Positions 51,556 through 58,248 of a stretch of 58,248 nt of DNA are shown here, piece after piece. The stretch spans positions 306,246 to 364,493 of the forward strand of contig ARQU01000001.1 of assembly GCA_000384615.1 (NCBI GenBank). Direction: 5' to 3'. The notes under the pieces are model-generated. The model searched no databases. It was given only the letters and a program-made list of their open reading frames with translations, and was not told where the DNA came from. The DNA is from an alpha proteobacterium SCGC AAA536-G10 (lineage in GTDB: Bacteria > Pseudomonadota > Alphaproteobacteria > Puniceispirillales > Marisalimonadaceae). The translations under genes and the position numbers were made by a program. How positions within the stretch are numbered: the stretch's first letter is position 1; every line of letters begins with the position of its first letter.

Positions 51556-52404
51556 ATGAATGACATTCTTAAATTAAACGTTGGCATTGCTGGATGTGGT
51601 ACAATGGGATTACCTATGTTGGAAGTTCTTTTAAAGAATGGAGTGAATGCTTTTGGTTATGATGTAAAATCAAAAGAAAATTTTCCAACGTTGAAAGAAA
51701 ATTTCATCTCTTCAAAAGTAAAATTTTTTGAAAAATCAGATGTTATTTTTAGTGCTGTTAGGGATATCAATCAAACCGTAGAACTTTGCGAGGGTAAGAA
51801 TGGACTTTTTAGAGTAAACACCCAAAAAATACTTATAATTAGTTCAACTTTATCACCAGCTTTTTTAAGTAACTTTATTAATAAAGTTCCTGAAAACATT
51901 ACAATTATTGAAGCTCCAATGTCTGGTGCGCCCGTGAGCGCCAAGAACGCAACATTAACATTTATGGTTGGATCTTCAAAAAAAGAATTTGATAAAATTT
52001 TACCAATTTTGAAGATTTTAGGTAAGAAAATTCATCATATTGGCGAATTTGGATCAGGAATGTCTGTCAAGGTATTAAATAATTTTGTTGCATCATGTTC
52101 TGTTGTTGCAGTAAGGCATGTTTTGTCTGAAGCTAAAAATCTTAATATTACTACAAAGCAGCTACTTAATATTCTTAATTGTTCATCTGGCCAAACGTGG
52201 TTCAGTGAGAACTTAGATAATATAGATTGGGCAAAAGAAAGATATACCCAAAACAATACAATTGCCATTTTGGAAAAAGATGTAAAGAGCTACCTAGATG
52301 GACTTGCAAATTCAAAAAATAAAACAAATAGTGCAATGGTCAATTTTCAAAATGCTCTTATAAAAGGATTACAAAACATTCCTAAATATCCAAATGATGA
52401 TTAA
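51556..52404 (+). CDS. NAD(P)-dependent beta-hydroxyacid dehydrogenase (HIBADH family)
   Basis: This 282-aa protein from ATG 51556 belongs to the 3-hydroxyisobutyrate/tartronate semialdehyde reductase family. It has the Rossmann loop 'VGIAGCGTMGLPMLE' (about 8-22), 'EAPMSGAPVSAKNATLTFMVGS' (substrate loop, about 121-142), and catalytic Lys in 'GSGMSVKVLNNFV' (about 170-182) with Asn four residues on. All family key residues are intact. The frame could start at TTG 51544, but ATG is preferred. It is divergent from the MaoC-like gene, and its stop overlaps the convergent FMN reductase gene by 4 bp. Substrate unknown. Confidence 0.9.
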   Translation: MNDILKLNVGIAGCGTMGLPMLEVLLKNGVNAFGYDVKSKENFPTLKENFISSKVKFFEKSDVIFSAVRDINQTVELCEGKNGLFRVNTQKILIISSTLSPAFLSNFINKVPENITIIEAPMSGAPVSAKNATLTFMVGSSKKEFDKILPILKILGKKIHHIGEFGSGMSVKVLNNFVASCSVVAVRHVLSEAKNLNITTKQLLNILNCSSGQTWFSENLDNIDWAKERYTQNNTIAILEKDVKSYLDGLANSKNKTNSAMVNFQNALIKGLQNIPKYPNDD

Positions 52405-52865
52405 TAAATTCCAAGTTCAATCCCATAGGCAAATGTTAAAACATATTCCTCTACTTGATTAATATAATTGTCACTCCAAGTACCTTGAAAAATGAGGGGA
52501 GGTAAAACTTGTTTCCAACGTAAGCCTGTTAAAATTTTATCTATAGCAAGTTTGCTACCTTCTCCATCTAATCCAGCACGAATATAATATACAATTGGAA
52601 GACCTTGTGTTTTTTCTTTTAACTCCTCATAACACCTATCAAAAAAATCTTTAGTTAAACCAGACATATAACCAAAATTTTCTGTAGTTCCAATAATAAC
52701 ACCATCTACTAAATTAAAAGAGGCAGTATTTGTTTCTAATGAATTTAACATTTTGAAATTAATATTTTGACTAAAATTGTAAAGAGTATTTTCAATTTTA
52801 TTGGATAATTTTATTGTATTAGCAGAGGGAGAATGATGAATAAATAAAATATTTTTAGATTTCAT
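52401..52865 (-). CDS. Flavodoxin-fold FMN reductase-like protein
   Basis: This 154-aa protein has a flavodoxin-like start 'NILFIHHSPSANTIKLSNKI' with the FMN phosphate loop, then 'GVIIGTTENFGYMSGLTKDFFDRC' (about 54-77), typical of NAD(P)H-dependent FMN reductases of the WrbA/NQO type. The loop HSPSANT replaces the more usual S..S.N. It reduces flavins or quinones in the cytoplasm. It is encoded 31 bp after the FrnE-like gene on the same strand. Confidence 0.8.
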   Translation of the reverse strand: MKSKNILFIHHSPSANTIKLSNKIENTLYNFSQNINFKMLNSLETNTASFNLVDGVIIGTTENFGYMSGLTKDFFDRCYEELKEKTQGLPIVYYIRAGLDGEGSKLAIDKILTGLRWKQVLPPLIFQGTWSDNYINQVEEYVLTFAYGIELGIY

Positions 52866-52896
52866 TTTTATATATAATCATAGGAATATTATTGAA

Positions 52897-53511
52897 TCAT
52901 CTTTTAGGAACATCAAAGTGATTTAAAAATTCTACTAAATTTTCGAGAGGTTGTGCTCCTACTATACTTTGTTTTTGGTATACATAAGTAGGCACTCCAG
53001 TAACCTCATAAGTTCTAGACTTATTCCAATCTTCGTCAATATTTTTCATAAAAAGTCGATTTTTAATAACATTTCTTGCCTCTTCAGGATCTAAACCAGA
53101 TTTAGAAACAACATCTAAAATTACACTTTCTAAGCCCACATTCAAACCTTTTACAAAATAAGCTTCAAAAAAATTATCATGAATAGATGTATTATTGTCT
53201 ATAGACTGGGCCCAGGCACCAATTTCTTGAGCTAATCTACTATTGTAAGTATGAGTTCTAGCGTTATATGGAAGTCCTTCATTTAACATCAGTGCCTTCA
53301 TTCTTTCATTTTTTTGATCAATATCATCTTGATTTGATCCAAAAAGTTCAAGTAAAGTTTTTCCTTCGGTTGGTGTTTCAGGATGAAGAGGAAAATGAAT
53401 TAATTGTATGTCAATTTTGAATTTTTTTTTGATTTTTTTAACTCTTGAGTCACCTAAGTAACACCATGGACAAACGTAGTCTGTAAAAACTTCTAGTATT
53501 CTTTTATTCAT
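52897..53511 (-). CDS. DsbA-family oxidoreductase (FrnE-like)
   Basis: From ATG 53511 (MNKRILEVFTDYVCPWC) this 204-aa thioredoxin-fold protein has the CPWC active site (about 13-16) in 'FTDYVCPWCYLGDSRVKK', a helical insertion (about 60-140) and the cis-Pro in 'YEVTGVPTYVYQKQSIVGAQP' (about 171-191). It lacks a signal peptide, so it works in the cytoplasm. FrnE-like proteins act in thiol exchange, and relatives isomerise 2-hydroxychromene-2-carboxylate with glutathione. The catalytic Cys pair here favours the oxidoreductase role. It is next to a broken cupin gene; the frame could be extended to 53538 but that start overlaps the cupin end. Confidence 0.88.
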   Translation of the reverse strand: MNKRILEVFTDYVCPWCYLGDSRVKKIKKKFKIDIQLIHFPLHPETPTEGKTLLELFGSNQDDIDQKNERMKALMLNEGLPYNARTHTYNSRLAQEIGAWAQSIDNNTSIHDNFFEAYFVKGLNVGLESVILDVVSKSGLDPEEARNVIKNRLFMKNIDEDWNKSRTYEVTGVPTYVYQKQSIVGAQPLENLVEFLNHFDVPKR

Positions 53512-53528
53512 TTGATTATTCACAAAAC

Positions 53529-54092
53529 CTAATTCCAACTAAATCCAGTTGTTCTGAGATAAAAATGAAGTCCTTCATCCTGCACAACAAAACTCATCAT
53601 TCTTTTAGAACCTCTGTTATGATGAGAATGCAGTTCAGTTCCTGGTGTAATTAAAACTACTCCATCTTCCCAATTTACTTTTTCATTTTCAATTTTTGAG
53701 TAAACTCTTTCCGCTTGTATTGCTAATGTAAGAGCGGCTCCATTATGTCTATGAGCCCTTTGATCTCCTCCAGCTTCAAGGGTGTTCAAAGCCGTATTAA
53801 TCATTGGTATTGTGTTTCTACTAGGTAATGTTTCTGGAGTAGAAAATTGAATAGCAACACCTGCTGTTTCTTTTGTTTTAGGTCTTTTATAAATTTTATT
53901 TAAATTTGATTGAATTTTATCATTTGTCCAATGTGTAGATTTAATAGAATTTATTCCATTAACGTTAGGTACTAGCTTTTCAAAAGACAGAATGGGCTCA
54001 TTAGTTACACAAAATAAAATTGAGTTTTCAGATAAGGTTCTATGTTTGGTTTTCTTACCTCCAGGTAAACAAAAAACGTCACCACATGACCA
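53529..54092 (-). pseudogene. 5'-truncated gentisate-1,2-dioxygenase-like cupin
   Basis: Only the C-terminal part (about 188 aa) of a bicupin protein is present. Recognisable are 'WSCGDVFCLPGGKKTKHR', 'SILFCVTNEPILSFEKL', then the second cupin 'RAHRHNGAALTLAI', 'DGVVLITPGTELHSHHN' and 'FVVQDEGLHFYLRTTGF', as in gentisate dioxygenase-like ring-cleavage enzymes (normally about 350 aa). Cupin similarity stops at about 54092, where the other strand becomes a GMC oxidoreductase fragment. The open frame continues to 54212, but those residues are the reverse of GMC coding sequence and not cupin. The 5' end and promoter are gone, so the gene is probably dead, or the join is an assembly artefact. Confidence 0.75.
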
Positions 54093-54840
54093 TTTTGCAC
54101 CTAGAATGACTGCAAGAGCTAAGAATGTTGAAACAGTTAATGAAAAATCCAGAGGGTTTAAACTCTTGAAAGAAATTGGTAAATATATTTTAGGAAAACA
54201 ATCAATTGTCAACTTAAGTCCAACTTTAGTTTATTGTTTTTGGCATTCTAACGAGTCTATAAGAAATCATGACCTGCAAATGACTTTTACACCTGCTTCA
54301 TATAAAGAAGGTGTACAATCAACTCTTGACACTGAACCAGGTTTTACGGTTGCTGCCTGGCAGCAAAGACCAGAATCATTAGGATGGGTTAAAGCTAAAA
54401 GTAATAATCCATTTGAAGCCCCAGAGATCCAACCAAATTATCTTGATGCAGAAGAAGATAAAAGGGTTGTAGTAGCTGGACTAAAATTATCAAGAAGGTT
54501 AATGCATTCAAAAGCTTTATCAAATTATTTTGATTATGAGGTTTATCCTGGATTAGATGCACAGTCTGATGAGGATTTATTACAAATCGCAAGAGAAAGA
54601 GGAACTACTACATATCACCAAATGGGGACATGTAGAATGGCACCAAAAACAGATCCAACTGCGGTTGTGGACAATAATTTAAAGGTTTATGGCATAAATA
54701 ATTTGCGAGTTGTCGATGCTTCTATTATGCCTACGATGTTATCTGCAAATTTGCACTCTGGAGCAACTTTAATTGGCGAAAAAGGTTCAGATTTAATTCT
54801 TGATAAAAAGCCATTAGAACTAATCGCTTTAAGTTATTAA
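54085..54840 (+). pseudogene. 5'-truncated GMC-family oxidoreductase (choline dehydrogenase-like)
   Basis: The C-terminal half (about 252 of some 530 aa) of a GMC flavoprotein starts at 'HDHFAPRMTARAKN' near 54085. It continues with 'LSPTLVYCFW', 'DLQMTFTPASYKEG', the substrate-domain 'PEIQPNYLDAEEDKRVVVAG', and the C-terminal FAD/active-site block 'TTTYHQMGTCRMA' (catalytic His) and 'LRVVDASIMPTMLSANLH'. The N-terminal FAD-binding GxGxxG half is missing, so the protein cannot bind FAD alone. The break falls where the cupin fragment begins on the other strand. The frame opens at 53992, but its first 30 residues are reverse cupin sequence. YghU follows after 28 bp. Confidence 0.8.
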
Positions 54841-54868
54841 CTATAATTATTTAAATAAGGAAACTCAA

Positions 54869-55738
54869 TTGTCAAAATCACAAAAATATACCCCTCCCAA
54901 TTTATGGGTTTGGGATAAAGAAAATGGTGGTAAATTTGCAAAAATTAATAGGCCTATTTCTGGCTTTACTCACGAAAAAGATCTGCCAAAAGGTATCCAT
55001 CCTTTTCAGTTATATTCTCAAGGTACCCCTAATGGTGTGAAAGTAACAGTAATGCTTGAAGAATTGTTAAATTTAGGCATTAAAGAAGCAGAGTATGATG
55101 CATGGCTTATTAGAATTGGAAAAGGGGATCAATTTAGTTCTGGGTTTGTAGATATTAATCCAAATTCAAAAATTCCTAGTTTAACAGACAATACAAATGG
55201 AACTTCAATCAAAGTTTTTGAATCTGGTTCAATTCTTTTATATTTGGCTGATAAATTTAAAAAATTTATTCCTAAATCTTTTGAAGCAAGGACAGAATGT
55301 TTAAACTGGTTATTTTGGCAAATGGCAAGTGCTCCATATCTTGGTGGAGGATTTGGCCATTTTTACGCTTATGCACCTGAAAAACTTGAATATCCGATAG
55401 ATCGTTTTTCTATGGAAGTAAAAAGACAACTAGACGTTCTAGATAAGTTATTATCAGACAAGACTTTTGTTTGTAATGATGAATATACTATTGCGGATAT
55501 CGCAATATGGTCATGGTACGGCGCATTGGTATTAGGCCGTTTATATGGAGCTGAGGAGTTCTTGGATGTTAAGTCTTATAAAAATGTTCTAAGATGGGCT
55601 AAATTCATTAACGAAAGACCTGCTGTGAAAAGAGGGAGGATGGTTAATAAAATTAGTGGCTATCCTGGTTCTCAACTCCATGAAAGGCATGACGCAAGTG
55701 ATTTTCAAAATAAGACACAAGATAAAATAGTAAATTGA
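54869..55738 (+). CDS. yghU: Glutathione-dependent disulfide-bond oxidoreductase (YghU-like)
   Basis: This 289-aa GST-fold protein starts at TTG 54869, with AAGGAAA 8 bp before. The YghU pattern is complete: 'KYTPPNLWVWDKENGGKFA', 'NRPISGFTHEKDLPKGIHPFQLYS', 'TPNGVKVTVMLEELL' and 'INPNSKIPSLTD', then the GST helical domain with 'VFESGSILLYLADKF' and 'NWLFWQMASAPYLGGGFGHFY'. Such proteins bind two glutathiones and reduce disulfides rather than conjugating (family knowledge). Neighbouring gor could regenerate its glutathione. It follows the truncated GMC gene on the same strand and is convergent with an SDR gene. Confidence 0.93.
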   Translation: MSKSQKYTPPNLWVWDKENGGKFAKINRPISGFTHEKDLPKGIHPFQLYSQGTPNGVKVTVMLEELLNLGIKEAEYDAWLIRIGKGDQFSSGFVDINPNSKIPSLTDNTNGTSIKVFESGSILLYLADKFKKFIPKSFEARTECLNWLFWQMASAPYLGGGFGHFYAYAPEKLEYPIDRFSMEVKRQLDVLDKLLSDKTFVCNDEYTIADIAIWSWYGALVLGRLYGAEEFLDVKSYKNVLRWAKFINERPAVKRGRMVNKISGYPGSQLHERHDASDFQNKTQDKIVN

Positions 55739-55747
55739 ATATTTAAA

Positions 55748-56506
55748 TCATAATTCCTCAATTCCAAGATCTGCTATATATCTTCTATGCCAGGTTGGAC
55801 TAATGGTTAATTCGTTAATACAAACATGTTTTGGCATTTGACATAAAAAAGCTATTGTTTCTCCCAAATCATCAGGTTGAAGCATCTTCTTTTTTTGTTC
55901 TAAAGAGAGCTTTTTAGGTCTTTTGTCTAAAATATCTGTAGCAACCTCACCAGGACATAAAGCACAAGCTCTAATACCCACACTACAATATTTCATGTTA
56001 ATAGTCTCAGTCATTGCATTTAAGGCGTGTTTTGATGATGTGTATGTAACACCTGATAAGAGACTAACATGGTTGCCTGACCAAGATGAAACGTTAATAA
56101 TCAAACCATCTTTTTTTTCTTTCATCATTGGAATAACAGATTTACAACAATAAAATAAGCCATTGACATTGGTCTGAATCACGTCATCCCACTCACTTTC
56201 ATTAATGTAATCCCAATCTCTATTTAAAATATTTATTCCAGCACAATTTACTAATACATCAATTTGTTGAAATTCGTTTTTTATTTGATTTACTGTTTCT
56301 TTAACTAATGTTTTATTAGTAACATCCATCATCTTTATTGAGGCTTTAGTTTTACAGTTTTTAGCGGTTTCTTCTAAATTTTTAATATTTCTTCCAGAAA
56401 GTATAACTTTCATTCCAAGTGTAGATAGCTTAACAGCAGCGTTTTGACCTATCCCAGAACCAGCACCTACAATCCAAGCAATTTTTTCTTTTAGATCTCT
56501 TTTCAT
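55748..56506 (-). CDS. Short-chain dehydrogenase/reductase (SDR)
   Basis: This 252-aa classical SDR has the cofactor motif 'WIVGAGSGIGQNAAV' (about 12-26), 'NCAGINIL' (about 87-94), the catalytic Ser in 'NVSSWSG' (about 138-144) and 'YTSSKHALN' (about 155-163) carrying Tyr and Lys, then 'CALCPGEVATDIL'. It is complete. TG at the cofactor loop is replaced by VG, a change also seen in some active SDRs. The gene is third in a minus-strand run with a second SDR and a TauD-like dioxygenase, probably a catabolic operon; substrate unknown. Confidence 0.9.
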   Translation of the reverse strand: MKRDLKEKIAWIVGAGSGIGQNAAVKLSTLGMKVILSGRNIKNLEETAKNCKTKASIKMMDVTNKTLVKETVNQIKNEFQQIDVLVNCAGINILNRDWDYINESEWDDVIQTNVNGLFYCCKSVIPMMKEKKDGLIINVSSWSGNHVSLLSGVTYTSSKHALNAMTETINMKYCSVGIRACALCPGEVATDILDKRPKKLSLEQKKKMLQPDDLGETIAFLCQMPKHVCINELTISPTWHRRYIADLGIEEL

Positions 56507-56545
56507 GGGTAAATTTTCTTTCTATTATTCAATTTTTAAATGTTA

Positions 56546-57373
56546 CTATTGAGCAGTTAATCCACCATCAACAACAAGACTAGAACCTGTCATAAAACTT
56601 GAGTCGTCTGATGATAAAAATAATATTGTTTTAGCGACTTCTTCTGCAGTACCTAGACGACCAAGAGGCGTTTGCAATATACCTGCTGAATATGAATCTT
56701 TTAGAGTCATACTTGGGTTTTGTTTAATTCTTGCTTCAGTAACTTGACTTCCCATATCTGTTTCAATAATACCAGGATGGACTTGATTAATTCTAATAGG
56801 ATATTTTTTTTTACCAAAATATATTGCCATTGATTTTGTAAAAGTTGTAATTCCACCTTTTGTCATTGAATATAATGGATCGAGTTGTGATCCTACTAAC
56901 CCAGCAACTGAGCTTAGATTAATAATTGAGCTTCCAAAATTAGATTTCTTCCCTGCTTTAGTAAGGAAGGGTATAAGGTGCTTAATACCTAAAAATACAC
57001 CGGTTAAATTAATTGATATCAATTTATGATATTCTTCGATTGAAACATTACTTACTTCTTTTCCTAACCAAATACCTGCATTATTTACCAAAATATCTAT
57101 TGATTTATTTTTTGTATCTAAATAAGTAACAAAATTAATCCATTCACTTTCTTGGGCTACATCTATCTCATAAAATTCAGCTTTAACATTTAATTTTATA
57201 ATTTCTTTTACTGTATTTAATCCTTGATCTTTATTTAAATCTAAAACATTAATATTAACTCCAGCATTGGCTAAAGCTAGGCAAACGCTTCTACCAATAC
57301 CTTTAGAACCTCCCGTAACAATAGCATTTTTACCTTGTAAATTTTGCAATTTATGTCCTTTCAAAGATTTCAT
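56546..57373 (-). CDS. SDR family oxidoreductase (glucose-1-dehydrogenase-like)
   Basis: This SDR of up to 275 aa has the 'IVTGGSKGIGRSVCLAL' cofactor loop (about 18-34), 'LVNNAGIWLGKEV' (about 95-107), catalytic Ser in 'INLSSVAGLVGS' (about 151-162), 'YSMTKGGITTFTKSMA' (about 168-183) and the C-terminal 'FMTGSSLVVDGGLTAQ', typical of the FabG/glucose dehydrogenase branch. ATG 57373 overlaps the TauD-like gene by 23 bp. The family start lies near residue 10 (LQNLQGKNAIVTGG), so a start nearer the cofactor loop may be used. It is likely co-translated with its upstream neighbour. Confidence 0.9.
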   Translation of the reverse strand: MKSLKGHKLQNLQGKNAIVTGGSKGIGRSVCLALANAGVNINVLDLNKDQGLNTVKEIIKLNVKAEFYEIDVAQESEWINFVTYLDTKNKSIDILVNNAGIWLGKEVSNVSIEEYHKLISINLTGVFLGIKHLIPFLTKAGKKSNFGSSIINLSSVAGLVGSQLDPLYSMTKGGITTFTKSMAIYFGKKKYPIRINQVHPGIIETDMGSQVTEARIKQNPSMTLKDSYSAGILQTPLGRLGTAEEVAKTILFLSSDDSSFMTGSSLVVDGGLTAQ

Positions 57374-58190
57374 TTTGGATCATAATTCTAAATAGATAGC
57401 GGTCTTCATTCATATCATAGTCACCGTTTGCTTTATGCATTAATATTCTATTATCCCATATGACAAAATCTCCGTTTAGCCATTTATGCCTATATTCATT
57501 TTCTTTTTTAAAAACATAACTCATTAGATTATCCAATAATGCAAGTGTTTCATTATCTGTCAAACCTATAATTTTCTCTATTCTAATGGGATTTATGTAT
57601 AGACAAATTTTATTATTTTCGGGATGTATCCTTACAAGAGGATGGATTACTTCTTTTATTTTTTCAGTAATTCTTGGTAATGACATCAATTTTCTTTTGC
57701 TATGAGTACTCTGATAAACATGCATTGCTTCTAAATTTTGTATGCTTTTTTTTAAATCATCGGGTAGTTGATTATATACAAGATGCATATTAACAAATTG
57801 GGTATCACCCCCATATGATGGTAATAATTTAGCATGTAGAATGGTAGCTTTAGGTGGACTTATATCATTGCTATGATCGGTATGGTATCCTTCACCTGGG
57901 ATATAAATTTTCCCATCTTCAAATTTGTCCTTGTTAGAAATATAATGAACTAAATCATTTTCTTTTAAAGCAAACTTTTTATTATGTTGTTTAAAAACTT
58001 TTCCAAATATTTTAGCACTTTCATAGAATTCGTTGGGTGATAGATTTTGATCTCTTATTACTAACACAGAGTAATTTGAAAAGGCCTTTGTAAGCTCATT
58101 AATAACTCTCTGATCTGAAATTGATTTCAGATCAACACCAATAACTTCTGCCCCAGTATGCTCGGATAGTTTATTAATTTTTATATTCAT
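57351..58190 (-). CDS. TauD/TfdA-family Fe(II)/2-oxoglutarate dioxygenase
   Basis: This 279-aa enzyme hydroxylates a small substrate using Fe(II), oxygen and 2-oxoglutarate; relatives release sulfite from taurine or degrade phenoxyacetates. Iron ligands are H103 and D105 in 'GYHTDHSN' and H252 in 'LMHKANGDYD', with the 2-oxoglutarate Arg nearby (R264 or R268 in 'NEDRYLFRI'). The first 30 residues ('SEHTGAEVIGVDLKSI') are the typical TauD start. GGGGGAG lies 5 bp upstream of ATG 58190 on the minus strand. It heads the TauD-SDR-SDR unit. The substrate cannot be told; nothing specific to taurine is seen. Confidence 0.9.
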   Translation of the reverse strand: MNIKINKLSEHTGAEVIGVDLKSISDQRVINELTKAFSNYSVLVIRDQNLSPNEFYESAKIFGKVFKQHNKKFALKENDLVHYISNKDKFEDGKIYIPGEGYHTDHSNDISPPKATILHAKLLPSYGGDTQFVNMHLVYNQLPDDLKKSIQNLEAMHVYQSTHSKRKLMSLPRITEKIKEVIHPLVRIHPENNKICLYINPIRIEKIIGLTDNETLALLDNLMSYVFKKENEYRHKWLNGDFVIWDNRILMHKANGDYDMNEDRYLFRIMIQNEIFERT

Positions 58191-58248
58191 AAACTCCCCC
58201 TTTTTCTAACATATAATTGTAATCGAAGAGGATCAATTAATTTTACAA
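58191..58248 (-). other. Upstream region of the TauD-like operon
   Basis: This AT-rich leader holds the ribosome site GGGGGAG for the TauD-like gene. The promoter probably lies partly beyond the window edge. Confidence 0.4.

Noticed and set aside
53529-54212. Full-length cupin protein starting at 54212
   Set aside because: The first 40 residues are the reverse complement of GMC coding sequence and carry no cupin motif.
1-58248. CRISPR array
   Set aside because: No regularly spaced repeats with unique spacers were seen. The repeats found are the att sites, a 21-bp pair, GTGAC pairs and the coding VEVIKE units.

Overview
The window is an AT-rich bacterial chromosome segment whose housekeeping genes look alphaproteobacterial: class II DAHP synthase, a separate purS-purQ-purL set, full-length MnmC, a YcgN-type cysteine-cluster protein, and neighbouring BolA and monothiol glutaredoxin. 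Short spacers, gene overlaps and low GC suggest a streamlined, probably marine lineage. I cannot place it further from sequence alone.

Layout. (1) 1-6.1 kb: a transport and catabolic locus. A LacI-type regulator lies between two ComA-like (phosphosulfolactate synthase family) genes and a tripartite tricarboxylate transporter (TTT) made of a TctC binding protein and a fused TctA-TctB membrane protein. Two copies of the palindrome TGATAACGTTATCA precede the first ComA-like gene and tctC, which defines a small LacI regulon. (2) 6.16-18.23 kb: an integrated element in a tRNA-Val(GAC) gene. It is bounded by perfect 73-bp direct repeats exactly 12,000 bp apart and ends in a tyrosine recombinase. 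Paired GTGAC sites with 11-bp spacing near both ends look like recombinase arm sites. Its cargo is almost all unrecognised: a giant coiled-coil membrane protein, a TerB-like protein, a membrane-anchored YfaP-like protein, a secreted YHYH protein with a PD-(D/E)XK-like tail, and a protein with single-subunit polymerase palm motifs that probably replicates the element. No phage structural genes are visible. (3) 18.3-34.4 kb: metabolic and RNA-modification genes, a lipid-modification cluster (flavin oxidoreductase, DUF1365, cyclopropane-fatty-acid-synthase-like methyltransferase, NTF2-like, SDR), tRNA-Leu(UAA), panC, rhomboid protease and map. (4) 34.5-40.5 kb: purB-purC-purS-purQ-purL followed by bolA and grxD. 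(5) 40.5-51.5 kb, minus strand: rpsD, trmJ, cysS, gltX, nadE, a nicotinate phosphoribosyltransferase, DAHP synthase, glutathione reductase and a MaoC-like hydratase. (6) 51.5-58.2 kb: accessory oxidoreductases (HIBADH family, FMN reductase, FrnE/DsbA-like, YghU-like, two SDRs, TauD-like dioxygenase) around a scar where a gentisate-dioxygenase-like cupin gene and a GMC oxidoreductase gene have both lost their 5' halves.

Two genes are interrupted by single-base changes in poly-A/T runs (14753-15897 and 19108-20324), and a third start region at a T9 run is suspicious. These could be assembly errors or real mutations. Two genes (11752-12978 and 29108-29659) have coherent coding sequence upstream of their first ATG that runs back to an ATA codon.

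The best candidates for something undescribed are the 12.0-kb tRNA-Val element, with its palm-domain polymerase-like protein and TerB/YfaP/coiled-coil envelope module, and the LacI-TTT-ComA locus.
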